Source of the DNA: an uncultured Lachnospiraceae bacterium
GTDB taxonomy: Bacteria > Bacillota > Clostridia > Lachnospirales > Lachnospiraceae
Reading direction: 5' to 3'
DNA length: 64,000 nt
Assembly (NCBI GenBank): GCA_946631295.1
Contig: CAMOZY010000005.1
Span: 1 to 64,000, forward strand
The notes under the pieces were generated by a model. The model was given only the letters and a program-made list of their open reading frames with translations. It had not been told where the DNA came from and ran no database searches. Numbering within the stretch: the first letter of the stretch is position 1; each line of letters starts with the position of its first letter. Positions 1 through 9,109 of the stretch are shown piece by piece. The position numbers were made by a program, and so were the translations under genes.

Positions 1-88
1 AGAAGAAAAGCACGACGATATCCCCGAGAGCTTCTTCCTCAACAAGGGATCGATCGATGACGTCGTAGAAGCTTACAACGCAAAATAA
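1..88 (+). CDS. atpD: F1 ATP synthase subunit beta, C-terminal fragment (truncated by window start)
   Basis: Reads ...EKHDDIPESFFLNKGSIDDVVEAYNAK* directly before atpC; typical beta-subunit C-terminus and gene order. Confidence 0.85.
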   Translation, partial: EEKHDDIPESFFLNKGSIDDVVEAYNAK

Positions 89-101
89 GGATTAAGACTA
101 A

Positions 102-503
102 ATGGATAAGTTCAAAGTCAGGATTGTCACTCCCGAGAGAGTCTTCTACGAGGGAGAGGCGGACATGGTAGAAATGAATACCACTGAAGGGCAGATCGGC
201 TGTTATCCGGGACATATACCGCTTACAGTCATAGTTAAGCCGGGCGTCCTGAATATTCATGATAACGGCGAGATCAAGACCGCTGCTCTTCATGCCGGAT
301 TTGCCGAAATACTTCCCGATTCCTTCAATATCCTTGCAGAGACTGTCGAGTGGAAGGATGAGATAGACGAGGAACGTGCAAGAGCCGCAATGGAGAGGGC
401 AAAGAAGAGACTCGAAAGTAAGACCGATGTTGATGATCTTGAACGCTCACGCTATGAGACAGCTCTTCAGAGAGCGATCACCAGGATCGATGCACTGAAA
501 TGA
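102..503 (+). CDS. atpC: F1 ATP synthase epsilon subunit
   Basis: 133 aa, MDKFKVRIVTPERVFYEGEADMVEMNTTEGQIGCYPGHIPLT motif. Confidence 0.95.
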   Translation: MDKFKVRIVTPERVFYEGEADMVEMNTTEGQIGCYPGHIPLTVIVKPGVLNIHDNGEIKTAALHAGFAEILPDSFNILAETVEWKDEIDEERARAAMERAKKRLESKTDVDDLERSRYETALQRAITRIDALK

Positions 504-518
504 TAAGAACAGATTAAA

Positions 519-556
519 GAAGACCCGCGATCTGCCTTTGTAGACCGCGGGATTCT
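519..556 (+). terminator. intrinsic terminator after atpC
   Basis: CCCGCGATCT...AGACCGCGGG stem followed by T-rich run. Confidence 0.7.
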
Positions 557-579
557 TTTGTTTTATAATACTTTCTGTT

Positions 580-3129
580 ATGAAAAAATTACTCTTGAAA
601 ATACTGGTCTACACAGCGGTATTCTTCATTTTCCTTCTGATCTTCGGGAAGATTGCGAGCCGTGAGCAGATCAATAATACCGTCGACATGGATCCGGCAT
701 CCCAGCCGGTCATTTACATGTCTATCGGCGATATAACCTATAACATGATGCGCGGCTATTCCGGAAGCAGGGATCTGTCCTATGAAAGGAATTCCCTTTC
801 CTATCTCGATGAAAACAGGGAGCTTCCATTTGTTATCAATACCTTCGGTCAGAAGGTTTCATCTGCAGTATACGAGCTCAGAAACATCGAGGACGGCAGA
901 CTTATTGAAGACGGTGAGACTGAGCTTGGACTGAACATGATAGGAAATCCCGAGGGAAGGATCGTTTTCAAGGATCTGATGATACCCGGCGCGGAATATT
1001 CTCTTTCGATCAGGCTCGGAATGGAGGACGGAAGAGAACTGTATTATTATACCCGTGTCGTTTCGGGGGACAACTCCCTTGCCTATGATAAGATCGCCTA
1101 TGCAAAGTTTTTCCATGACTGCCTGTTTGACAAGCATGAAGCCGAGAAGATCAAGAAGCATCTTGAGACCAATTCATCTCTCAATGATAATTCCACCTTC
1201 GCACATGTGGACATTCATTCCTCATTTTCACAGATAACATACGGAGAGCTTGAAGTGTCTCCGTACGGTGAGCCTCTCATCTATCTTAGAGAGGATAACG
1301 GCACCAATGCCACCATATGTATCGATTACATGCTCCGTAACGGATATGGTACCGACATGACTGTATATATGGCCCATGAAGCGATAACCGTAAGATATAC
1401 GGATAAGTCCGTATACATCATGGCTTATGACAGGACAATGGAACAGATAACCAATCCTTTGAATATGTGCGTAAATGATAAGATCGTGCTCGGCATTGCA
1501 GGCGAAGATCCCGAGATGATGGAGAGTGCGGAGGGCGGATGCATAGCTTTCGTATCGGGCGGAAGACTCTTTTTATACAATGAGGCTTCGGGTAAGCTTG
1601 CATGTGCATACAGCTTCTACGATTACGGTGCATTCGACGTCAGGAACATCTGTGAAAAGCATGATATCAGAGTCCTCAGGGTCGAAGATAACGGCGATAT
1701 GTTTTTTGCCGTTTACGGCTATATGAACAGAGGAAAGCATGAAGGTGATGTCGGTATCGCACTGTATTCCTATAATGACCGCTACAATGAGATCAGTGAG
1801 ATCCTGTATATTCCGTATGACAAGTCGGCTGATATACTCGTCGAGGAAATGGAAAGACTCCTTTATATGAACTCATCGAACCATATCTATATGGCGATGG
1901 AAAATGCGGTTTATATGGTCGATATTGAGGCTATGACAGTATCCGCGACCGGTATGTACAGATCGGTGGATGCACTTCAGACAAGCGATGACCAGAGATA
2001 CATAGTTACTGCGGGAGAACCCGGGGTGGCCGTTAATGAGCTTACGGTAACTGATCTTGAAAATGAAACCGCAGTCAAGATCTCAGCGGGAAGCAGTGAG
2101 TATATAAGATTCCTCGGCTTTATAGGGGAAGACATGATATACGGCATGGTCCGCTACAACGATGTTCAGGTAGAAACCAGCGGAAATCTCCTGATGCCCA
2201 TGTACAGGATCTGTATCTGTGACGGAACGGGCAAGCTGATCAAGTATTACGAAAAGGACGGATTCTTTGTGACAGACGTGTCGATCGAACCCGGACATAT
2301 CCAGCTTACAAGATTATCCGGAACCACCGGTTCATATCAGATGGCATCTGATGACACCATCACGGCAAGCAGAGAGGATGAGTCCGGAAGAAACTATCTT
2401 TCCGTTGCGGTCATCGATAAGTTCGAAAGATATGTTCAGATCCAGACAAGGACAGCAATAAAGGTCAGGTCATTAAAGGTAACGACTCCAAGTGAGATCA
2501 TATCTGACAGTCTCTGCATTCTCGAACCTGACAAACCCGCGTCGGTAAAAAGATTCTATGTATATAACGCCGAAGGAATCTGCGGTATTTTCGTTACCGA
2601 AGCAGCAGCTGTTGAAGCTGCATATGAGATAGGCGGAACAGCGGTAGAAGAAAGCGGAAATGTTATCTGGAAATATGCTTCGAGAAAGACAGTAAGCCAG
2701 ATAATGGAGATAAAGGGAACGGGGATCGATGAAGGTGAAAGTTCCCTGAGCGTATGCATGGACGTGATGATGGGATACGAAGGTATCATAAGGAATTCTG
2801 AGGTCCTTCTTTCATCGGGAGATCCTGTCAGTGATATCCTTGCGGAAAATATGAATGACGTCACGGTGCTCGACCTTACCGGATGCACGATAGACCAGCT
2901 GTATTTTTATATCGACAATGATATTCCTGTAATGGCACTGTTACAGGGCGGAGGTGCGATCCTCATAACCGGACATAATGATAAGGAGCTTGTGATCATG
3001 GATCCTTCAACAGGCGAACTCGTTAAGAAGGATATTGAAAAAATGGAAAGCTTCTTTGAAAATAACGGCAATCAGTTCATAACATATGCATACTCCGGCG
3101 CAGAAGTCTGGGCGCGTAAGACGGCATAG
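580..3129 (+). CDS. membrane-anchored protein with beta-propeller-like middle and C39-like peptidase C-terminal region
   Basis: 849 aa; N-terminal TM helix; C-terminal ...SVCMDVMMGYEG...VMALLQGGGAILITGHNDKELVIMDPSTGE resembles C39-like Cys/His/Asp motifs. Confidence 0.55.
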   Translation: MKKLLLKILVYTAVFFIFLLIFGKIASREQINNTVDMDPASQPVIYMSIGDITYNMMRGYSGSRDLSYERNSLSYLDENRELPFVINTFGQKVSSAVYELRNIEDGRLIEDGETELGLNMIGNPEGRIVFKDLMIPGAEYSLSIRLGMEDGRELYYYTRVVSGDNSLAYDKIAYAKFFHDCLFDKHEAEKIKKHLETNSSLNDNSTFAHVDIHSSFSQITYGELEVSPYGEPLIYLREDNGTNATICIDYMLRNGYGTDMTVYMAHEAITVRYTDKSVYIMAYDRTMEQITNPLNMCVNDKIVLGIAGEDPEMMESAEGGCIAFVSGGRLFLYNEASGKLACAYSFYDYGAFDVRNICEKHDIRVLRVEDNGDMFFAVYGYMNRGKHEGDVGIALYSYNDRYNEISEILYIPYDKSADILVEEMERLLYMNSSNHIYMAMENAVYMVDIEAMTVSATGMYRSVDALQTSDDQRYIVTAGEPGVAVNELTVTDLENETAVKISAGSSEYIRFLGFIGEDMIYGMVRYNDVQVETSGNLLMPMYRICICDGTGKLIKYYEKDGFFVTDVSIEPGHIQLTRLSGTTGSYQMASDDTITASREDESGRNYLSVAVIDKFERYVQIQTRTAIKVRSLKVTTPSEIISDSLCILEPDKPASVKRFYVYNAEGICGIFVTEAAAVEAAYEIGGTAVEESGNVIWKYASRKTVSQIMEIKGTGIDEGESSLSVCMDVMMGYEGIIRNSEVLLSSGDPVSDILAENMNDVTVLDLTGCTIDQLYFYIDNDIPVMALLQGGGAILITGHNDKELVIMDPSTGELVKKDIEKMESFFENNGNQFITYAYSGAEVWARKTA

Positions 3130-3142
3130 AGTTTAAAAAATT

Positions 3143-3191
3143 AAGGGACGATTCTTCGTTTTGAAAAAACAAGGAATCGTCCCTTTGCTGT
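3143..3191. terminator. intrinsic terminator between convergent genes
   Basis: AAGGGACGATTC...GAATCGTCCCTT perfect 12-bp stem with T-rich flank. Confidence 0.75.
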
Positions 3192-3210
3192 TTTTTATGT
3201 GATTTACGTT

Positions 3211-3783
3211 TTATACTTTTGCCTTAGGTGTATCCGTACTTTTTGCTTCCTTTGCTGGAATACCGAAAATCTGGCTTCTGAAAGGGAAGAGTGCATTGTA
3301 GAGTGCAAGTCCGAGAACCATGCAGCTGATGATCTCACCTGCGCCAACGGTCAGCATGAAGAACCAGATGGAACCTTCGAACTGGTAAACGAATGCAAGA
3401 ACGAAAGGTACGATCAGAGTATTTGCCACTATAGGAGGGATGGGAGCAAGGAACATGCTCTTTTTTCCGGGAATAAACTGCCGGTTTCCGTCTGCACGCT
3501 TATGTGTGAGCAGATAGGTAAATACTGCGCCGAGCAGAGTTGCGAGCGATCCGAAGATGACATCGAGAGGATGACAGCCTGTCAGGATATTGCTGACGAT
3601 ACATCCTACATAAAGTCCCGGTATTGCCGCGGGTGTGAATGCGGGAAGAATGGTAAGTGCTTCGGAGAAACGGACCTGGATAACCCCGCTTGCGAGGTTG
3701 AGTGAACCGGCTATAACGGTCAGCACGGTGTAGAGAGCAGCGATCACTGCACCCTGAGTGAGAAGTAGTACTTTTTTGTTCAT
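3211..3783 (-). CDS. QueT-type (COG4708-like) ECF transporter S component
   Basis: 190 aa, MNKKVLLLTQGAVIAALYTVLTVIAG...VRFSEALTILPAFTPAAIPGLYVGCIVSNILTG; multi-TM. Confidence 0.8.
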   Translation of the reverse strand: MNKKVLLLTQGAVIAALYTVLTVIAGSLNLASGVIQVRFSEALTILPAFTPAAIPGLYVGCIVSNILTGCHPLDVIFGSLATLLGAVFTYLLTHKRADGNRQFIPGKKSMFLAPIPPIVANTLIVPFVLAFVYQFEGSIWFFMLTVGAGEIISCMVLGLALYNALFPFRSQIFGIPAKEAKSTDTPKAKV

Positions 3784-3976
3784 TTTTCTTTTCCTCTAGT
3801 TTTGTTTTTTAGGAACAGTACGAAAAAAATTACTTTTTAGGACTGTTCCGAAGTCAGGAAGGTTTCGAACTGACTTGATTAATGTGCTATAATGTCTTAT
3901 TAAAGACACAAGGGACATATTATAGTATATAGAAGATTATGTCTACTAAAATATCTGTAAACTGTATTTTTGGAGA

Positions 3977-5377
3977 ATGATCATGTACACAATAGATTTT
4001 TCAAAGCCTGTTAAAGTTTACTTCGTGGGTATCGGCGGAATAAGCATGAGCGGACTTGCGGTTATCCTTAAGCGTGCGGGCTTTGACGTATCAGGATCGG
4101 ACCGTGACAGATCCGAGATGACCGAAAATCTTGAAAAGGAAGGCATCAGGGTCTTCTACGGACAAAAGAAGGAAAATATCTCAGCTGATACGGATGTTGC
4201 CGTACTGACCGCTGCGATCCGTCCTGATAACCCGGAATTCATGGAACTCGACCGCCTGAATATTCCCCGCCTTACAAGAGCGGAGCTTCTCGGCCAGCTG
4301 ATGCGCAACTACGGCACTTCCATCGCAATAAGCGGAACACACGGCAAGACTACCACAACGTCAATGATAAGCGAGATCCTTCTGGCAAAGGACTGTGATC
4401 CTACCATCTCCGTAGGCGGAATGCTCCCTGCAATCGGCGGAAATATCAGAGTCGGCGGAAGGGACTATTTTGTAACGGAAGCGTGCGAATATACCAACAG
4501 CTTCCTTTCTCTTTTCCCGGATATAGCTCTTATACTCAATGTTGAAGAAGATCATCTCGACTTTTTTAAGGATCTGGACGATATCAGGGCTTCGTTCAGA
4601 AAATTCGCCGATCTGATTCCCGAAAAAGGAACCCTCATAATCAATTCACATATTGAGAATCTGTCCTATTTTACCGAAGGGCTAAAGTGCAATATCCTTA
4701 CCTTCGGAAAAAAGAATGAAGACGGAGAAGCACCTGATTATACTGCTGAAAACATCACAACGGATTCGCTTGGAAATCCTTCCTTTGACATTATCGTTAA
4801 AGGTGAAAAGGCATTCAGGGTTCAGCTTTCGGTTCCCGGAGAGCACAATATCCTTAATGCACTTGCTGCATGTGCGTTTGCTGATGCTGCGGGCATTGAC
4901 AGATCTGTTACCGCCGCGGCACTTGAAAAATTCGAAGGAACCGACAGAAGATTCCAGAAAAAGGGTAAGATTTCAGGCGGTGTGACACTCATAGACGATT
5001 ATGCACATCATCCCACTGAGATAAGAGCTACCATGAAAGCTGCTCTTAACATGGAAAGAAAGACTCTCTGGGTTGTCTTCCAGCCCCATACATATACAAG
5101 GACCAAGGCCTTTTTCGACGATTTTGCAGATGCATTAAGCCTTGCCGACAAGGTGGTCCTTGCGGATATTTATGCTGCGAGGGAAACGGATACGCTCGGC
5201 ATGAGTTCGAAACTTCTGGCCGAAGCGATTGAAAAGAAGGGTACCGAAAGTTATTATTTCCCATCTTTTGAAGAAATTGAAAAATTCCTCCTGAAAAATT
5301 GCCAAGAGGGAGATGTGTTGATAACTATGGGAGCCGGAGATGTGTATAAAATAGGCGATTCGCTCCTCGGAAAGTAA
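3977..5377 (+). CDS. murC: UDP-N-acetylmuramate--L-alanine ligase
   Basis: 466 aa, VYFVGIGGISMSGLA, SGTHGKTTTTSM, DDYAHHPTEI motifs. Confidence 0.97.
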   Translation: MIMYTIDFSKPVKVYFVGIGGISMSGLAVILKRAGFDVSGSDRDRSEMTENLEKEGIRVFYGQKKENISADTDVAVLTAAIRPDNPEFMELDRLNIPRLTRAELLGQLMRNYGTSIAISGTHGKTTTTSMISEILLAKDCDPTISVGGMLPAIGGNIRVGGRDYFVTEACEYTNSFLSLFPDIALILNVEEDHLDFFKDLDDIRASFRKFADLIPEKGTLIINSHIENLSYFTEGLKCNILTFGKKNEDGEAPDYTAENITTDSLGNPSFDIIVKGEKAFRVQLSVPGEHNILNALAACAFADAAGIDRSVTAAALEKFEGTDRRFQKKGKISGGVTLIDDYAHHPTEIRATMKAALNMERKTLWVVFQPHTYTRTKAFFDDFADALSLADKVVLADIYAARETDTLGMSSKLLAEAIEKKGTESYYFPSFEEIEKFLLKNCQEGDVLITMGAGDVYKIGDSLLGK

Positions 5378-5379
5378 AA

Positions 5380-5537
5380 ATGTCCACCTTATCCACGGGT
5401 TTTCGATTTAAGTAAATTGAAAATACCGTGGATTATTTAATTAACAGGTGGATATCTTTTTTCAGGACTTATGCGGACATTGCAGGTGTTATCCACCTTA
5501 TCCACCTAATCCACTTTTTTTATGCAGTTTTTCCACA
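5380..5537. promoter_or_regulatory. cluster of DnaA-box-like 9-mers upstream of dnaD/dnaC-like genes
   Basis: TTATCCACG (5389-5397), TAATCCACG on minus (5427-5435), ATATCCACC on minus (5447-5455), TTATCCACC (5489-5497), TTATCCACC (5498-5506), TAATCCACT (5507-5515), TTTTCCACA (5529-5537). Confidence 0.6.
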
Positions 5538-5690
5538 GAGCCGTGATGAAATATAAATCGTCATTTTGTCCATTTAAAAGGACTGTCCCTATGTGGTATA
5601 AAAGATGATGTCGTTTCAGCGTGTATTGTTTGTCTCAGGGGGTGAGCTTACGAAAAATGCTGAGAGATTCAGCGACCAGGGGGACATATT

Positions 5691-6824
5691 TTGTCACAGC
5701 TTACGATCTATCAGGACAGTTATATAAATGCGACGATCCTTTCGAACAGGTTCATCGATGAATATATGACGGATGCCAATGATGCCCAGCTTAAGGTGTA
5801 TCTGTATCTCGTACGTATGATGAGTGCAAATCTCGAAACCTCCGTCAGCGATATCGCGGACAGATTCAACTATACCGAGAAGGATGTCATCAGGGCGTTT
5901 AAATACTGGAAGGGCAAGGGGATACTTGACCTTGACACCGATGCAGCCGGCAATCTGACAGCCGTTCATCTTAAGAACCTTTGCAAGTGCGAGAGCATAG
6001 GCCCTTCGGTTGAAGAGACCCATCTTCCACAGTCGATCGTCACTCCCCAGACCATAGTTTCTTCCCTTGGAAGACAGACAGTTTTTGAGGAAAGAAATGA
6101 GGAAACAGCTAAAGCGGTGATCCCTGAGAAGCCTTCATATTCTTCACAGCAGATCAGGGATTTTAAGTCTTCTCATACTGCTTCCGAAAGCGGGATCGAT
6201 ATTTTCTATCTCGCCGAGGAATACCGGAAGAAGCCTCTTTCTCCGTCTGATGTAAGCACCATAATATATATCTGTGATGAGCTCGGATTTAACGATGAAC
6301 TTTTTGATCACCTCCTCCAGTACTGTGCATCAAGAGACAAATCCGATTTCAGATATATTGAAAAGGTTGCCATCTCATGGAAGGAGAAGGGGGTAACTAC
6401 ACCGGAAGAGGCTGATAACGCACCCGGCAGATATGACAGGAAGGTATATGAGATAATGAGGCATCTGGGAAAGACCGGCAATGCCCCTACCGACAGGGAA
6501 GTCTCCTATATCACGAGGTGGACAGGTGAATACGGTTTTTCGGATGATATAATACTGGAAGCCTGCGGAAGGACCGTTATGGCAACCGATAAGAACAGAT
6601 TCCAGTATGCGGACAGGATACTTAAGAGCTGGAAGGATAATGGTGTCGGAAGCCTGAAGGATGTTGAAGAACTCGACAGGGAGTTCAGCTCCAGGGAAAA
6701 GCCTAAGACGGGCAAGACCGATTCATCGGCAGCCGGTGCAAAATCCACCAATAATTTCAACAAGTTCTCCCAGAGAACCGATTATGATATGACAGAGCTT
6801 GAAAAAAAGCTCGTAAAGAATTAA
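5691..6824 (+). CDS. DnaD-domain replication protein (TTG start)
   Basis: 377 aa; N-terminal wHTH-like region; two DnaD-type segments (DELGFNDELFDHLLQYC...YIEKVAISWKEKGVTT; YGFSDDIILEACGRTV...YADRILKSWKDNGV); followed by DnaC-like gene. Confidence 0.9.
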   Translation: MSQLTIYQDSYINATILSNRFIDEYMTDANDAQLKVYLYLVRMMSANLETSVSDIADRFNYTEKDVIRAFKYWKGKGILDLDTDAAGNLTAVHLKNLCKCESIGPSVEETHLPQSIVTPQTIVSSLGRQTVFEERNEETAKAVIPEKPSYSSQQIRDFKSSHTASESGIDIFYLAEEYRKKPLSPSDVSTIIYICDELGFNDELFDHLLQYCASRDKSDFRYIEKVAISWKEKGVTTPEEADNAPGRYDRKVYEIMRHLGKTGNAPTDREVSYITRWTGEYGFSDDIILEACGRTVMATDKNRFQYADRILKSWKDNGVGSLKDVEELDREFSSREKPKTGKTDSSAAGAKSTNNFNKFSQRTDYDMTELEKKLVKN

Positions 6825-6858
6825 AGAACGTAGATGTCTGAAAAAACGGAGTTATCAG

Positions 6859-7830
6859 ATGGCACTTCAGAATGCGTCCTACGACAAGATACAGGAAGAA
6901 TATCTGCAGATAAGGCGTGAGAACGACCTGCTCTATGAAGAGAGGCTCACGGGTATCTATAAGGCACATCCGGAGCTTAAGGAAATTGATGACCGCATGG
7001 CGGATCTGCTCCTTAAGAAGGCTTTTGTCGCACTGAAGACAGATGAGGGACAGACTGCCGTAAAAAAGGTTGATGAAGAGATTGCCGCTGTTCATGCCAA
7101 AAGAGAGAGTCTGGCAGAGGCAGCAGGCGTTGATCCTTCATACCTCAGCAAGATATACACTTGTCCTTACTGTCACGACACCGGATACATTGAAAAAGAG
7201 GACGGCCCTGCCGAAAAGTGCAGATGTTTCAGGAAAAGAGAGTCCGAGATACTCCTTAAGGAATCGGGGATGTCCCAGATGCTTGAGAAGAACAATTTCT
7301 CCGTGATGAGGACGGATATCTTCGACGGCGAGACAAAAGAGCATTTTCTGAAAGCGGTTGATTTTTGTAAAGGTTTTATAAACTCCTTCGATACCGACTA
7401 CCGAAATATCATGTTTTGTGGTACAGTAGGTACCGGCAAAAGTTTCCTGAGCTCATGTATTGCCTCGGAGCTTCTTGCAACATATCACAGCGTCATATAT
7501 ATGAGTGCCAAGACACTCTTCGATACACTTGCAGAGGCTCAGTTTTCACCTGAGAAGGTGCCTGAGACCGAAGCCGTAAAAGAGCGTATATATGAATGCG
7601 ATCTTCTCATAATTGACGATCTTGGCACCGAGATGACGAATTCTTTTGTGGGAACAGAGCTTTTTACGATCATAAATGAGAGATATAACTCCAGAAGATC
7701 CGTGATAATCTCCACGAATCTCGAGCTTTCTCTTTTAAGAGACCGTTATTCCGACAGGATCTTTTCAAGGCTGACGGGCTCATATGATATATTAAAACTT
7801 AGCGGACCGGACCTGAGGTCTGCGCTATAA
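6859..7830 (+). CDS. DnaC/DnaI-like helicase loader ATPase
   Basis: CPYCHDTGYI...CRC zinc-binding motif, CGTVGTGKSFLSSCIA Walker A, LLIIDDLGTE Walker B. Confidence 0.92.
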   Translation: MALQNASYDKIQEEYLQIRRENDLLYEERLTGIYKAHPELKEIDDRMADLLLKKAFVALKTDEGQTAVKKVDEEIAAVHAKRESLAEAAGVDPSYLSKIYTCPYCHDTGYIEKEDGPAEKCRCFRKRESEILLKESGMSQMLEKNNFSVMRTDIFDGETKEHFLKAVDFCKGFINSFDTDYRNIMFCGTVGTGKSFLSSCIASELLATYHSVIYMSAKTLFDTLAEAQFSPEKVPETEAVKERIYECDLLIIDDLGTEMTNSFVGTELFTIINERYNSRRSVIISTNLELSLLRDRYSDRIFSRLTGSYDILKLSGPDLRSAL

Positions 7831-7844
7831 CAGGAGATTTATCA

Positions 7845-9041
7845 ATGCCCAAGCGCGAAGAAAAAAGAAACCTCGAAAGTATTCCCGTAGGATCTCTCGG
7901 GATCATCACTTTAGACGGATGCCGCCCCCTTGCGGAGCAGGTTGATTCGTATCTGGTAAAGTGGCGTCAGGAAAGAGAGAGTGAACACAAGGGATCGCTT
8001 GCATTCTCGGGATATCAGAGAGATTCATACCTTCTTAAGGCCAGGGTTCCGAGATTCGGTTCCGGTGAAGGTAAGGGAGAGATACTTGAATCCGTAAGAG
8101 GTACCGATCTTTATATTCTCGTTGATGTTTTAAACTATGCAGAGACATATTCACTCTGCGGACATGAAAATCACATGTCACCCGATGATCACTTCCAGGA
8201 TCTTAAGAGGATCATCGCAGCGGTCGGAGGCAAGGCCCGCAGGATCACTGTTATCATGCCCTTCCTCTATGAGAGCCGTCAGCATAAGAGAACCGCAAGA
8301 GAGTCTCTCGACTGCGCCATAGCACTTCAGGAACTCGTACATATGGGAGTCGACAACATCATCACATTCGATGCTCATGACCCCAGAGTACAGAATGCCA
8401 TCCCTCTCAACGGATTTGAAACTGTACAGACTCCTTACCAGTTCATCAAGGGTCTTCTCCGTCATGTTAAGGGACTTCAGATCGATTCCGATCATATGAT
8501 GGTCATTTCCCCCGATGAAGGCGGAATGCGCAGGGCAATCTATATTGCCAACGTGCTCGGCATCGACATGGGTATGTTCTATAAGAGACGTGATTACAGG
8601 AAGATCGTAAACGGAAGAAATCCCATCATTTCACACGAATTCCTTGGAAGTGATGTTTCCGGCAAGGATATGATCATCGTCGACGATATGATCTCCTCAG
8701 GTGATTCCGTTCTCGAGGTTGCGGCCATGCTGAAGGAAAAGAATGCAAGGAACATATTCGTATTCTCAACCTTCGGACTCTTCACCGGCGGACTTGCCAA
8801 GTTCGATGAAGCATATAAGAGAGGCGATATCTCCAGAATACTTACTACAAACCTGATCTACCAGACTCCCGAGCTTCTCGAGAAGGAATGGTACATCAGC
8901 TGCGATCTCAGCAAGTACATCGCATATATTATCGATACCCTTAATCACGATTCATCGATCTCGGATCTCCTCAATCCCAACAAGAGGATTCAGGACATTG
9001 TACAGAGATACAATTCCGGCGAGCTTGAGATGGAAGTATGA
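7845..9041 (+). CDS. prs: ribose-phosphate pyrophosphokinase
   Basis: 398 aa; phosphoribosyl-binding DMIIVDDMISSGDSVLE; FDAHDPRVQNAIP. Confidence 0.88.
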   Translation: MPKREEKRNLESIPVGSLGIITLDGCRPLAEQVDSYLVKWRQERESEHKGSLAFSGYQRDSYLLKARVPRFGSGEGKGEILESVRGTDLYILVDVLNYAETYSLCGHENHMSPDDHFQDLKRIIAAVGGKARRITVIMPFLYESRQHKRTARESLDCAIALQELVHMGVDNIITFDAHDPRVQNAIPLNGFETVQTPYQFIKGLLRHVKGLQIDSDHMMVISPDEGGMRRAIYIANVLGIDMGMFYKRRDYRKIVNGRNPIISHEFLGSDVSGKDMIIVDDMISSGDSVLEVAAMLKEKNARNIFVFSTFGLFTGGLAKFDEAYKRGDISRILTTNLIYQTPELLEKEWYISCDLSKYIAYIIDTLNHDSSISDLLNPNKRIQDIVQRYNSGELEMEV

Positions 9042-9057
9042 TCTTGAAGAGTTGTAT

Positions 9058-9091
9058 AAAAAATGCAGGTCTGTAAGGACCTGCATTTTTT
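9058..9091. terminator. bidirectional intrinsic terminator
   Basis: AAAAAATGCAGGTC-TGTAAG-GACCTGCATTTTTT perfect 14-bp stem between convergent genes. Confidence 0.9.
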
Positions 9092-9109
9092 GCTTATTCT
9101 TTGGAGTAT

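Noticed and set aside
3199-3705. 168-aa plus-strand ORF overlapping the QueT-type gene
   Set aside because: Opposite strand of a clear multi-TM ECF S component; low-complexity Cys/Glu composition without a family signature
5489-5515. Short tandem 9-mers considered as a CRISPR or minisatellite
   Set aside because: Units are 9 bp, only three copies, no spacers; better explained as DnaA-like boxes
5634-5690. TPP-riboswitch-like string (CAGGGGGTGAGC...GCTGAGAGATTCAGCGACC) before the DnaD gene
   Set aside because: The second half of the TPP aptamer (CTGATCTGGATAATACCAGCG-like) is missing and the downstream gene is unrelated to thiamine; probably coincidental plus a short hairpin
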